From IMG/VR virus record IMGVR_UViG_3300009136_000009, positions 1 through 47,755 of that record: a DNA stretch of 47,755 bases, one strand, 5' to 3'. Shown in pieces: positions 38,173 through 46,547 of this stretch (positions within the stretch are counted from its first letter, which is position 1; each line of letters begins with the position of its first letter). The DNA is from a virus. The notes under the pieces were generated by a model that searched no databases, was not told the origin of the DNA, and was given only the letters and a program-made list of their open reading frames with translations. Both the position numbers and the translations under genes were made by a program.

Positions 38173-39924
38173 ATGCCTCAGTATCGGATGCCTTGGGAAG
38201 CTATGCCTCCACCCCAGGAAGAGGTGCCCGCTCCTAACTTGCTGAGAGAGGCAGGTAAGTGGTTTGTTGGGCAGAGTGGTGAGGATCTTGACCGTGCAAT
38301 GGCTATGCAGGAATTACGGGCCATTGAGCCGGATCTCCAAGATCTCTATGAAATTCAGGAGAAGCATGCTGGCAAAAAGAGATCTGCCCAGGAGCTGTAC
38401 ACGGATCTGCGCCAGCTCAGGAGTCCAGGATGGTCAGGTCCCAGTGGGGGAGACAAGGCTCTAGGCTTGGGTCTCTTTGCAGGTCAGTACCCGGTGGCTG
38501 GTGCGCTGGGTGCTGTAGTCCCGGGTCTTGGTCATGTGGGTGGTTGGGGAGCCATGCGCCATGCGGCTCACCTAGCCAACCCCGAGATGGCTGGAGCCTC
38601 CTTGGCTTGGGATGTCGGCGGTGCCGTGGGAACAAAGGTTCTGGGTACCGCGGGATCCATGCTCTATCGCTCGAAAGTCATGCCCGAGCTTGCCAAGAGA
38701 GGGCTTACGTCTAAGGAGCTTCATCCAGTCGCATCTCGCGTGTTGGACTGGGCCGAGGGTGCCATGGATCCCCTGGTTGGTCCCAAGGCGCGCAACTTCG
38801 GGTTGCCCCGGTGGCTGAATAGGAAGCTTCAGAAAGTGGGTCGGCGGGATATAGTGCCTGAGCCTTCTAAGACCCATCTGCCGGCAGGCCAGCAAGAGCT
38901 TGGCCTGCCCGGCCAGCAGACTATTCCAGGAGTGCGTCCTAGGGCAGAGGGTGAAGCCTTCAAGCCCACACGTCCCACGCAGCCTGTCGATTACCTGGCG
39001 TATAAGGCTGATAGGTACCTGATACCCGCCTGGGAGAAGCCCGCGACCACGGGTAAGAGGCAGGAGAGCCTGTTTCGCACAGCCCTCGAGGAGCTGCCTC
39101 CTGAGCCTGAGCAGCTGACTACCCTATCTGAGGTAGCGCAAGGTGCTGCGGCTGTGCCGTGGCCTCCTGAGCAGCCTCAGGCTGCCGGGCGGGCTCTGAT
39201 AGGTAGGGCTGCTGAGCAGGTAGCCTCCGTGGTCAAGCCTGGAGAGACTCTGACCTGGAAGGGGTATGCTCAAGGGCTTCAGAAGGCCACAGGGTTGCCT
39301 AGGAAGGAGATGACGGGGGTCCTCAGGATCCATAAGGCCTTGGCGTCTTCCTATGGAGAGACCCCGGATGAGATGGTTGGGAGGATGTTTAGGGGTGTGA
39401 TGACCCAGGAGGAGCATGCTACAGCTTTTCCAGGAGTCTCCAAATGGGCTGAGGGTGCTCGAGGTCCTGCTGGTGTGGCTCACTGGATGGAGGATGGTCG
39501 GGCAGTCCTGGCCTTCTCGGACAGGGTTAGGATGGGCCAGGTCAAGACTGCTGCGCAATTGGAGGTAGCCCTGCATGAACCACTCCACGTCTTCTATCGT
39601 TGGATGCCTGAGCGGGAGAAGGCAGTCCTCTCCAAGGCTCTTGGGACGGAGGTTGGCCAGGCCTGGTCGTCTGCGCAGGAGCACCAGGCAATCACCTGGG
39701 CGCTGGAGTATATGCGGAGCGGGCAAGCGCCCACGAAGACCTTGGCGAAGACGTTTGAGCGCTTCAAGACGTGGCTCTCCAAACTCTTGACCAAGGGCAA
39801 GAAGGGCAGGGGTCCCAAAGAGGTCGAAGAAGTCCTGGCCAGAATGCTTACCCCTGGAGGGTATCGAGAGCGTACGAAGTTTGGGGCTGCCCTGAGAGAG
39901 GTGAAAAAGCGCCGTGCCAGCTGA
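38173..39924 (+). CDS. Ejection protein with HExxH zinc-metallopeptidase motif, 583 aa
   Basis: Residues 100-165 are Gly/Ala-rich and hydrophobic, possibly membrane-interacting. Around residue 468 the sequence ALHEPLHVFYRW contains HEPLH, an HExxH zinc site, with a later Glu in SAQEHQAITW (about 503) as possible third ligand. This resembles polyvalent phage virion proteins carrying a zincin domain. It may process host envelope or virion proteins after entry. ATG at 38173 after AGGAGG. Confidence 0.55.
   Translation: MPQYRMPWEAMPPPQEEVPAPNLLREAGKWFVGQSGEDLDRAMAMQELRAIEPDLQDLYEIQEKHAGKKRSAQELYTDLRQLRSPGWSGPSGGDKALGLGLFAGQYPVAGALGAVVPGLGHVGGWGAMRHAAHLANPEMAGASLAWDVGGAVGTKVLGTAGSMLYRSKVMPELAKRGLTSKELHPVASRVLDWAEGAMDPLVGPKARNFGLPRWLNRKLQKVGRRDIVPEPSKTHLPAGQQELGLPGQQTIPGVRPRAEGEAFKPTRPTQPVDYLAYKADRYLIPAWEKPATTGKRQESLFRTALEELPPEPEQLTTLSEVAQGAAAVPWPPEQPQAAGRALIGRAAEQVASVVKPGETLTWKGYAQGLQKATGLPRKEMTGVLRIHKALASSYGETPDEMVGRMFRGVMTQEEHATAFPGVSKWAEGARGPAGVAHWMEDGRAVLAFSDRVRMGQVKTAAQLEVALHEPLHVFYRWMPEREKAVLSKALGTEVGQAWSSAQEHQAITWALEYMRSGQAPTKTLAKTFERFKTWLSKLLTKGKKGRGPKEVEEVLARMLTPGGYRERTKFGAALREVKKRRAS
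38883..38909. repeat. Perfect intragenic hairpin, 9-bp arms, 9-nt loop
   Basis: GGCAGGCCA and TGGCCTGCC in the metallopeptidase-motif gene. Confidence 0.75.
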
Positions 39925-42900
39925 TACCCAAGGACAGTGGGAGTACTCGCCCATAGGTAGAGCCCTTGCGGCTATTGGTTGGGGAGAGCGCTTGGGTGTC
40001 AAGCACATACTGCGTCCCATAGCCGAGGCAATCAATCCCGCGATTAGGGCTGAGCTGGAACAACGCGGCGGGGATATTTACGGTGGGGATGTCTTCAACG
40101 TGATGTTTCCACCTACTGAGAAGTACCCTTCACCCTTGGAGAAGGCTGGACGTTTCGTGGCCGGAGCTGCCATGGGTGCCCCGTTCGATCCGTTGACCTA
40201 TATCACGGGCGGGGGCATTGGAGCAAAGGCTCTGCGGAAGTATGTGGCCAAGAGCGCTGTTGGTCGGACTATGCATGCTGGGGGCCGGGCCTTGCAACGT
40301 GGGCATGCCGCTGAAGACTTGGCTAGGCGAGCTGCCGCCAAGGTCCCGGTCCTCGATGCCGTCAAGTTGCCTGAGATGGCTAGATGGTGGGACACGGCGA
40401 CAATAAATGTATCACAAAAATTCGGGTTCAATGTCGGGGCAGATCCGTGGCTCATGCGGTCTCATCAAGAACTCTTCTCCGAGATCACTGGTGCTGGGAA
40501 TATCAGGGCAGGGGAGGTCATCGACTCGATGGAACCTGCTCTCGAGAGAGCGGCACGCAAGTTCGCCGTGCGTCTCGATATCTCGGAGGAAGAGGCTCTT
40601 GTGAAGTTGAGGTCTGCGGTCACTGAGGCCTCTGATATGCACCCCTACATCGAGTTGGCCAGGGATGCCAAGCGTAGCCAACTCTATGTGGATGTGGGCG
40701 AGACAAAGACTGAATGGGATATGTCTCGTAGAGCTATTCAAAACAACTTCGGCTTGCCCCCCTCATGGGGAGGGCCGGCTGAAGCTAGTGATACTGACCT
40801 GGTCAGGCAAGTGCGCGAGATCGCCATAGGGAAGAGACGCGAGTTCAATAATGCTGTCTTGGATCAGGAGCGTGAGCGTTTGGGTCACGATATTATGATG
40901 CACACTCATCCTGATGCTGGGTACTCGGCTGGGATCCAGAGTCCAGAAGCTAAGAAGTGGATCGAGAAGCACAAGTTTGAGGAGTTGGCGGGTACAGTGA
41001 TAGGGGGGCAGAAGAAGCGCGCTCGTCCCCACGCCAGTCCGCCATCTAGCCATATTGCGCATGAGATTGCCCGAACCATGCGAGTGGTGGATCCTGTAGC
41101 CTATGAGGAAATGCGGAATGCTGGTGTCTTCAAGCCTTTCAAAGTACGCGTGATCAGGCGGGGCAAGAAAGTCATCAAGACGGTGGACCCTGCGCGGTTG
41201 TTGGAGAACGAAGTTGGTGGGCTGATAAGTAAGCGAACGCTGCGCCTGGTCAATAAATTGGCCGACACGGGTGTCTTGAGTTACGATAGGACAGCACCTA
41301 ACTACGTGGGTAAGCTGATTCCTTCCATGAGTACCATGGACAAGAATAGGTGGATCTGGGAGAATGGCCATGGAGTCATTCCACCCAATACTATTCGCAA
41401 TTTCTTTGAAGTGGACCCTACAGTTATAGATGTCTCTAGAGGTATGGCTGCTGATAGAGCGATGCTATCGAAGGAGTGGTTCGATGCAGTCAAAACGAGG
41501 ACGGATCTTGTGCGTCCGGTGGATACCCCGGATACACCGCACGAGTGGATTGAAGTCAAGGGTATCCCCGAACTCCAGGGATACAACATGGCACCGGATG
41601 AGGCTAAGTACATCGCAAATATGTACGAGGCGGATGTCAATCTTGGACCGGCGCTACGGAAGTTTATGAAGGTTGTGAGCCAGGGTAACCAGAGCTTCAA
41701 GGCTTGGACGCTCTCGCCCTTTCCAGCTTACCACTCACGAAACTTCATTGGTGCGATGTGGAATTACTATCTGGGAATGGATGATCCCATTCGAGGAGCT
41801 ACCAATCTCAGAAGATCAGCCAGTGCTTGGAAGGCAATTCGTAAAGGTGGACAGTCTGCTAAGAACTGGAAGCTCAAAGGTACAGACTACACAGCCCAGG
41901 ATATCTGGACAGAAGTGGAGAAGCGCAATGGTTGGGGTGTTGGATTCATCAGCCAAGAAAACACCGATGACATCAGACGACACGTCCAGTATGTCAAACG
42001 CTGGGGAGTTGACGATCCAGCGGCAGAGCTTCTCAGGGGGGCTCGTGCTGATTGGAAAGCCATCGGAAAGAAGGGTAAGCCCTACATTGGACCTCCAGAA
42101 GAGACACTTGCTGAGAAGATCAAACTGGGCTTCCTCGGGCAGACTCCCTTCATCGAACGTGGGTTTCGTGTCGGAAGTTACGTCGACGACCGTATACGCA
42201 TGGCACATATCATCCAAAAGCTCAAAGTTGGGGAGACCATGGATGACGCTATTCGGTCGATGAAGAAGCACTTCTTCGACTACCATCAGCTTAGCCCATT
42301 TGAGAAACAATGGGCTAAGCAGGTGATTCCATTCTACGCCTGGTCGAGGAAGAACATTCCATTTCAATTAGAGATGATGGTGCGCAGACCTGATAGGTTG
42401 CAGCGGTTTCATGGCGGCCTGCAAGCGTGGGAAGGCAGCGAAGAGACTCCGTACGATGAACGGTATCTGAATGAGTGGATGAGAAAGAACTTCGCTCTTC
42501 GGGTGCGCAAGAACAGAAACGGCCAGTCAGAGTACTTCGCTTTCAAGAACTGGCTGCCCCTGGTAGATATCAGTGAACTGTTTCACGGTTGGGAATGGTT
42601 GACCCAGGGACTGACACCCTGGGCCAGGGTACCTATTGAGCTAATGACCAACTATAATTGGTTCACAGACAGAAGCATTGACCATCTGAATTCCGTGCTT
42701 AGCGGAGAGCGCACTAGGTTCGGCACTTTCAGGGGGATACTTGGTGAGAAGTACAAGCGCCGTGGCGCGGCTCTTCCCAATAAGCTGGCGCACATCATAA
42801 AGAGTATCAGGCTACCCAGCACTATGCACGCTATCCTGGATAACCCGCAGGAACTGGACTTCTATTCCCAGTTGGGCAAGGTTGCCATGGGTCGCCTGTA

Positions 42901-43087
42901 CCCGTTAGACGTGGGCCGGTCGCGGTACCATTTCGCTCTCGAGTTGCGGAAGCTGGAGAAACAGACCAGGAAGGCTATTAGCTCTGCTATGTTCAAGGGG
43001 GAGGACCAGGAAGCCATAGATCGCTTGGTGGAACTCTACTTGAAGAAGCGTAAGAAAGTCTACACCAGGAGAGGTATGGTAGGATGA
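39914..43087 (+). CDS. Large polyvalent internal/ejection protein, 1057 aa
   Basis: The largest gene. N-terminal Gly/Ala-rich part (GRFVAGAAMGAPFDPLTYI), long helical middle, and a C-terminal segment HFFDYHQLSPFEKQW then VIPFYAWSRKNIPFQLEM (about 782-820), a pattern I know from large phage virion proteins predicted to be ejected. GTG start at 39914 overlapping the previous stop. Contains hairpins at 42289-42320 and 42603-42623. Confidence 0.55.
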   Translation: MPADTQGQWEYSPIGRALAAIGWGERLGVKHILRPIAEAINPAIRAELEQRGGDIYGGDVFNVMFPPTEKYPSPLEKAGRFVAGAAMGAPFDPLTYITGGGIGAKALRKYVAKSAVGRTMHAGGRALQRGHAAEDLARRAAAKVPVLDAVKLPEMARWWDTATINVSQKFGFNVGADPWLMRSHQELFSEITGAGNIRAGEVIDSMEPALERAARKFAVRLDISEEEALVKLRSAVTEASDMHPYIELARDAKRSQLYVDVGETKTEWDMSRRAIQNNFGLPPSWGGPAEASDTDLVRQVREIAIGKRREFNNAVLDQERERLGHDIMMHTHPDAGYSAGIQSPEAKKWIEKHKFEELAGTVIGGQKKRARPHASPPSSHIAHEIARTMRVVDPVAYEEMRNAGVFKPFKVRVIRRGKKVIKTVDPARLLENEVGGLISKRTLRLVNKLADTGVLSYDRTAPNYVGKLIPSMSTMDKNRWIWENGHGVIPPNTIRNFFEVDPTVIDVSRGMAADRAMLSKEWFDAVKTRTDLVRPVDTPDTPHEWIEVKGIPELQGYNMAPDEAKYIANMYEADVNLGPALRKFMKVVSQGNQSFKAWTLSPFPAYHSRNFIGAMWNYYLGMDDPIRGATNLRRSASAWKAIRKGGQSAKNWKLKGTDYTAQDIWTEVEKRNGWGVGFISQENTDDIRRHVQYVKRWGVDDPAAELLRGARADWKAIGKKGKPYIGPPEETLAEKIKLGFLGQTPFIERGFRVGSYVDDRIRMAHIIQKLKVGETMDDAIRSMKKHFFDYHQLSPFEKQWAKQVIPFYAWSRKNIPFQLEMMVRRPDRLQRFHGGLQAWEGSEETPYDERYLNEWMRKNFALRVRKNRNGQSEYFAFKNWLPLVDISELFHGWEWLTQGLTPWARVPIELMTNYNWFTDRSIDHLNSVLSGERTRFGTFRGILGEKYKRRGAALPNKLAHIIKSIRLPSTMHAILDNPQELDFYSQLGKVAMGRLYPLDVGRSRYHFALELRKLEKQTRKAISSAMFKGEDQEAIDRLVELYLKKRKKVYTRRGMVG
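42289..42320. repeat. Perfect intragenic hairpin, 12-bp arms, 8-nt loop
   Basis: GCTTAGCCCATT and AATGGGCTAAGC surround TGAGAAAC, inside the conserved LSPFEKQWAK segment of the 1057-aa gene. Confidence 0.9.
42603..42623. repeat. Perfect intragenic hairpin, 7-bp arms, 7-nt loop
   Basis: CCCAGGG and CCCTGGG surround ACTGACA. Confidence 0.6.
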
Positions 43088-43320
43088 CTCCAGAGGTTGT
43101 AGCTATTATGATCAAGACATTTGGTGGCGGTACCACTACGGGTATTTTGGTACTTGCTGCGCTGTGGTTGTACAACAGGAAAAACGGAAATACTAAGTAT
43201 GTGCCTGAGGGAATCTGTAAACTGCACCAGGAGGCTCTGCGGAAAGACATTACTCATGTGAAAGAGAGTGTGGATAGAGTGGAGCAGCTAGTACGTGAGG
43301 GGCAGAAAAGCAAGGAATAG
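43084..43320 (+). CDS. Membrane-anchored coiled-coil protein, 78 aa (lysis candidate)
   Basis: One N-terminal membrane segment (about 10-29, TTTGILVLAALWLYN), then a polar linker with one Cys and a charged coiled coil (DITHVKESVDRVEQLVREG). ATGA overlap with the gene before. Topology suits a small holin or an inner-membrane spanin-like protein at the end of the late operon. Confidence 0.5.
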   Translation: MTPEVVAIMIKTFGGGTTTGILVLAALWLYNRKNGNTKYVPEGICKLHQEALRKDITHVKESVDRVEQLVREGQKSKE

Positions 43321-43334
43321 GTGAGGAGGTACAG

Positions 43335-43529
43335 ATGGCGGTCACATGGGTAGAAATTGACGAGTTGACCCACTACTACACAGCAGAGGATAAGACCTAC
43401 CTGGTGCGTGTAGTGACACTCATCGACAAGACAACTCAACGTCCGGTCACTGCGACCACACCATCGAGAGACATCGAGGCACACGTTACGATTTCACAGC
43501 TGAACACAATCGCATCCTGGGTACCCTAG
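43335..43529 (+). CDS. Hypothetical protein, 64 aa
   Basis: Small beta-rich protein (KTYLVRVVTLIDKTT). ATG at 43335 after GAGGAGG. No recognised family. Confidence 0.5.
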   Translation: MAVTWVEIDELTHYYTAEDKTYLVRVVTLIDKTTQRPVTATTPSRDIEAHVTISQLNTIASWVP

Positions 43530-43531
43530 AC

Positions 43532-44122
43532 GTGCCGCGTAGGAAGAGAAGGCCCAAGCCGTCAGAGATCAGGCCAGGGGATGAGCTGGTAGCCAAGTTG
43601 CGCAAGAAGTTGCCAAAGAAGGGGGGCTCGTACGTCGCTTCAGAAGCACTGCGGGGTTATCCAGCCATCCCGCGGATGCTCGAGGAAGAGGAGTCGAGCC
43701 CTTCATTTGTTGCTCCTAGGCCCAGAGTACTTTGCCATCCTCCGGCCAGGCCTGTGCCAATGCCGAGAAGCGTTCCCTCTTATCAGTTAGAGCCTTCGGT
43801 AAAGCAGGCACCCCCACGTCCCAAGACAGTGGGGGTGCCTCAGCTGGAGGATACTCAAAGGGCTGTAGCGACACCCCCAAGCATCCCCCAGGTTTTGCTG
43901 CCAGAGGGCGCACCTAGACCCTCTGCAGAAGAGACATCACCTACACCTGATGCCCCTATCTGCCCGCTACTCGGCAGCAAGTGCTTGCACGAGTGGTGTG
44001 AGTGGTGGGACGGCATCAGCTCTTGCCAGTTGGTGAGTCTAGCTGTGACTCAGGGTCATCTCTCTGGACGGCTTCAGGCACTTCAGGACTGGCTGACGTA
44101 TCGTCTGGGTGAGCATCCTTAG
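43532..44122 (+). CDS. Pro-rich protein with C-terminal Cys/Trp domain, 196 aa
   Basis: Basic start, then a long Pro/Ser/Glu-rich disordered segment and a compact end with CPLLGSKCLHEWCEWWDG and a later Cys, likely a metal site. GTG at 43532. A perfect 12-bp hairpin lies at 43806-43840 in the disordered part. Its last 107 bases overlap, on the opposite strand, the convergent gene. Confidence 0.55.
   Translation: MPRRKRRPKPSEIRPGDELVAKLRKKLPKKGGSYVASEALRGYPAIPRMLEEEESSPSFVAPRPRVLCHPPARPVPMPRSVPSYQLEPSVKQAPPRPKTVGVPQLEDTQRAVATPPSIPQVLLPEGAPRPSAEETSPTPDAPICPLLGSKCLHEWCEWWDGISSCQLVSLAVTQGHLSGRLQALQDWLTYRLGEHP
43806..43840. repeat. Perfect intragenic hairpin, 12-bp arms, 11-nt loop
   Basis: AGGCACCCCCAC and GTGGGGGTGCCT. 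GC-rich stem in the disordered coding segment of the last rightward gene. Confidence 0.85.
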
Positions 44123-44555
44123 TAGCGTCCTTTGGACGCTTATCCTCAGTGCCGTGACACTTTATTTCGTGATTGTGTATGGCTCCATCTATCTGCTTCA
44201 TGGTGTACGATACCAGGCGTATCAGCTCAGAAGACATCTCTCGGTAAAAGAACGGCATCTTCACAGTAAGCTGTGCCCAATTGAGTAGATCGAAGGTGGG
44301 ACCTGGACCAAGGTCAGCGTCATTGAGGTAGACTTTACCGTCCTCTGTGCGCCAAATCTTGATGACCTTAGCACCTTCAGGCGGTTCAGGCGGGGGAGGA
44401 GAAGTCGAGCCCTTCACTTGTGGGTCCTGCTCTTCAGTAGCAGCTTTTGCTGCATTGACAGTGTCTCTAATTGGTTGGTGCTTCTCTTCACCTACGGCCT
44501 TGTTGGCTCCGACAGGAAAATCATCAGGTCTGCTGACAGGATCTCTGTCTCTCAT
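44016..44555 (-). CDS. Hypothetical acidic protein, 179 aa, convergent with the late operon
   Basis: Begins MRDRDPVSRPDDFPVG. A folded-looking middle (GAKVIKIWRTEDGKVYLNDA, then NWAQLTVKMPFFYREM) between disordered ends. ATG at 44555 has GAGAGGT upstream, which lies in the 28-bp repeat copy. Its disordered C-terminus overlaps the end of the rightward gene by 107 bp. Confidence 0.55.
   Translation of the reverse strand: MRDRDPVSRPDDFPVGANKAVGEEKHQPIRDTVNAAKAATEEQDPQVKGSTSPPPPEPPEGAKVIKIWRTEDGKVYLNDADLGPGPTFDLLNWAQLTVKMPFFYREMSSELIRLVSYTMKQIDGAIHNHEIKCHGTEDKRPKDATKDAHPDDTSASPEVPEAVQRDDPESQLDSPTGKS
44124..44140. terminator. Short perfect hairpin at the convergence point
   Basis: AGCGTCC, TTT, GGACGCT directly after the last rightward stop codon. 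No clear T-tract; a weak terminator candidate for the rightward unit. It is inside the leftward 179-aa gene. Confidence 0.35.
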
Positions 44556-44560
44556 TGCTC

Positions 44561-44588
44561 TTACCTCTCTGCCTTCTTGAAGGCGGTT
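44561..44588. repeat. 28-bp direct repeat, copy 1
   Basis: Identical to 45201-45228. Contains GCCTTCTTGAAGGC, a 6-bp hairpin, and the GAGAGGTAA used as ribosome site. In the frame of copy 2 it still reads TAFKKAER plus stop, a fossil gene end. Confidence 0.9.
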
Positions 44589-45075
44589 ACAACTGCGTTC
44601 CACCAAACAGGAACATTCTATGATACATGACCAAGCTTCCAGCGATTGCTACGTTATAAGAGGCAGTCCTGCAGAACTCTACTGAGATGACCTGATCGCA
44701 TTGTGCTAGAACAAAAGAAGGGAGTCCTACATTCTCCCTACCTAATAAGTAGATAGCTTGTTGTGGATGAGCACAAGACGACAAGGGGATGCCCTCTGTT
44801 TCAATGCCGATGAGGACAACCTCCTTTGGTTTACATTCTAGCAAGTCCACGATTGTGCCGTAGTGTCTGAGAGGGATGTGCCGGGGAGTTTTCAGTGTAT
44901 CGCTGCGCTGGTCTTTATACTTCTCTCCAATGGTAAAAATACCAACAGCTCCCAGCTGATAGGCTGATCTCCAGAGGGTGCCGACGTTTTGTTTGGACAT
45001 GGGATGGTAGATTCCAATCTCAAAGAAGCCCCGCTTCATCGCTTCTGCGCTCCCTGGATCGGATTGTCCGGGCAT
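44587..45075 (-). CDS. SpoU/TrmH-family RNA methyltransferase
   Basis: A 162-aa SPOUT-fold enzyme. Motif 1 QNVGTLWRSAYQLGA (about 28-42), motif 2 IYLLGRENVGLP, and motif 3 SYNVAIAGSLVMYH near the C-terminus. The family 2'-O-methylates tRNA or rRNA using SAM. ATG at 45075 follows AAAGGAT and overlaps the stop of the 41-aa gene (TGATG). Lies in a segment bracketed by 28-bp direct repeats, which suggests acquisition as a cassette. Confidence 0.8.
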   Translation of the reverse strand: MPGQSDPGSAEAMKRGFFEIGIYHPMSKQNVGTLWRSAYQLGAVGIFTIGEKYKDQRSDTLKTPRHIPLRHYGTIVDLLECKPKEVVLIGIETEGIPLSSCAHPQQAIYLLGRENVGLPSFVLAQCDQVISVEFCRTASYNVAIAGSLVMYHRMFLFGGTQL

Positions 45076-45200
45076 CACGGCGATCCTTTCACTTTATCCG
45101 CACCTTGTTTGCGTGCTCCCTGGGTCGCATTGCACGAACTTTTGCACGGTGCAGGTAAGTACGTAAGTCGGAGGTCGCACCGCCAAGGAGCACAAGTCAT
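45075..45200 (-). CDS. 41-aa Cys-containing peptide
   Basis: ATG at 45200 directly follows the TAA of the upstream gene (GAGAGGTAAATG). TGA at 45075 overlaps the methyltransferase ATG. Starts MTCAPWRCDLRLTYLP with four Cys in total and a basic end. Not recognised; coupling on both sides supports it. Confidence 0.45.
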   Translation of the reverse strand: MTCAPWRCDLRLTYLPAPCKSSCNATQGARKQGADKVKGSP

Positions 45201-45228
45201 TTACCTCTCTGCCTTCTTGAAGGCGGTT
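45201..45228. repeat. 28-bp direct repeat, copy 2
   Basis: Identical to 44561-44588. Here it encodes the C-terminus TAFKKAER and stop of the 116-aa gene. Confidence 0.9.
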
Positions 45229-45551
45229 TCCATTGCAAGTTGTTCCTCCTCTGTGCGCAATGTACTTTCAGGCTCAAAACAATCATGGTTCACTGACTCA
45301 TAGAAAAAGATTTCTCCTTCCGGGGTGCGTCCACCACCTACGTAGTCAACCTCACCACAATCATTGAAGATCATAATGTGCCAGTCCCCACAGTGAAATA
45401 TAGGAGTAGCATTCCAGGTGTCGTCCCAGCAGGTGTGTGGTTCACCAATTGGTCCATGGCTAATGAGTCGTGGGGTTATCTTGCCCAGTGCTACCTCGAG
45501 TAGCACAAGACCAACACGAGCACATAGTAGCCTGTCAAAGGTCTTAGACAT
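45201..45551 (-). CDS. Hypothetical protein, 116 aa
   Basis: Contains WHIMIFNDCGEVDYVGGGRT, a pattern like small uncharacterised DUF proteins with a conserved NDC/DY core. ATG at 45551 with GAGG upstream, inside the end of the 83-aa gene. Its 3' end is duplicated at 44561-44588. Confidence 0.6.
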   Translation of the reverse strand: MSKTFDRLLCARVGLVLLEVALGKITPRLISHGPIGEPHTCWDDTWNATPIFHCGDWHIMIFNDCGEVDYVGGGRTPEGEIFFYESVNHDCFEPESTLRTEEEQLAMETAFKKAER

Positions 45552-45553
45552 CG

Positions 45554-45805
45554 TCAAGCCTCGTAAATCCAAAAGTGCAACTCATCTTGTAGTCTCTGCA
45601 CTTCCTTGCACAGGTTCGGGATATCCTCACGGGCGTGGGCGATAAATATCCTGTCTGCCATAGCTTGATCTGGAGATAACGAAGCTGGGCCAGCAGGGTA
45701 GTACAATTGATCATCCCTGCATTGAACGACCGACGCTTCCCATTCTTCTGCTGGCATTGCTTCTGCTTCCCGGTCCTCGATCTCGCGCAGTTCTTGCTCG
45801 GTCAT
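45554..45805 (-). CDS. Hypothetical protein, 83 aa, MTEQE-type
   Basis: Begins MTEQELREIEDREAEAM and ends with helices IAHAREDIPNLCKEVQRLQ. Small proteins with this start and the AR.DIP..EV.RL ending are common in phage genomes; role unknown. ATG overlaps the upstream TGA. Similar starts occur in the next two upstream genes. Confidence 0.65.
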   Translation of the reverse strand: MTEQELREIEDREAEAMPAEEWEASVVQCRDDQLYYPAGPASLSPDQAMADRIFIAHAREDIPNLCKEVQRLQDELHFWIYEA

Positions 45806-46341
45806 TCGCCTTCCTCCTCCGTACTCCAGAGCGCCGTGAAGACTTCGGGATAATCAGTTTTCAGGGTATGAAACGCCGATGACCACCGCTCTATTTCCGC
45901 CCGCAGCTCTAGGAGCTCTTCAGCCATCAACCTATCCTCTCGCAATCGAGGCGGGTCAATGGATGGATTTGCCTCTATCTCACGCAGCCTGTCATCACTC
46001 AACCACTCAGGCTCCTCAGGTTCCTTGTTCCACACTTCCTGAACCTCTTCCATACGCTTCTGCGTTAGGCCCCATCCTGACCAGCAGGCAGTGTCTTCAC
46101 GCCCAAACATCTTTCGGAACGCCTCTTCAACAACATTTCTGAAAGGACTGTCAGCCCCACCCGGCAACTCCGCTTTGTCAACTGGTCCGATAATACACAT
46201 CCAATATCTGGTCTTACTCATTTTCAACCTTCCATCGGACGGCCTCCGCTTCAGAATGTCCTCACAAGCGCGACCATAGAATCCATACGACATGTATTTC
46301 TTCGCCCGTTTCTCAATTGCGTGGATCTCTTGCTCGGTCAT
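45802..46341 (-). CDS. MTEQE-type composite protein, 179 aa
   Basis: Residues 1-40 resemble a small MTEQE protein. From MSKTRYWMCIIGPVD on (about residue 41) a different domain follows, with SGWGLTQKRMEEVQ, and then a helical tail. An internal ATG there has GGAAGG upstream, so the gene may be a fusion with a second start. Start at 46341 (ATGA overlap). Confidence 0.6.
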   Translation of the reverse strand: MTEQEIHAIEKRAKKYMSYGFYGRACEDILKRRPSDGRLKMSKTRYWMCIIGPVDKAELPGGADSPFRNVVEEAFRKMFGREDTACWSGWGLTQKRMEEVQEVWNKEPEEPEWLSDDRLREIEANPSIDPPRLREDRLMAEELLELRAEIERWSSAFHTLKTDYPEVFTALWSTEEEGE

Positions 46342-46547
46342 TCGTCTGCCTCTTTTTTCGGACGGCCTCCGCATTCGTCACGCGATATGTTGCACCCCGC
46401 GCACGGATCTTCACCCTTCACTGTTAGTAAGAACACTAGTTGTCCATCTAGTTTGCAGTCCTTGGGAACATATCCTTGGTAAATGCAGATTTCCAGCATT
46501 ATATCAGACTCGCGGAGAAGTAGATTACGAATCTCTTGGTCGGTCAT
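46338..46547 (-). CDS. Small Cys-containing MTDQE-type protein, 69 aa
   Basis: Begins MTDQEIRNLLLRESD; four Cys near the end (DPCAGCNISRDEC). ATG at 46547 overlaps the stop of the membrane gene, with GAGAGG upstream. Open frame to 46667 is a shadow. Confidence 0.6.
   Translation of the reverse strand: MTDQEIRNLLLRESDIMLEICIYQGYVPKDCKLDGQLVFLLTVKGEDPCAGCNISRDECGGRPKKEADE

Noticed and set aside
39124-40035. 303-codon antisense frame opposite the ejection genes
   Set aside because: Shadow of GC-biased codons, Leu/Pro/Arg-rich, no signal.
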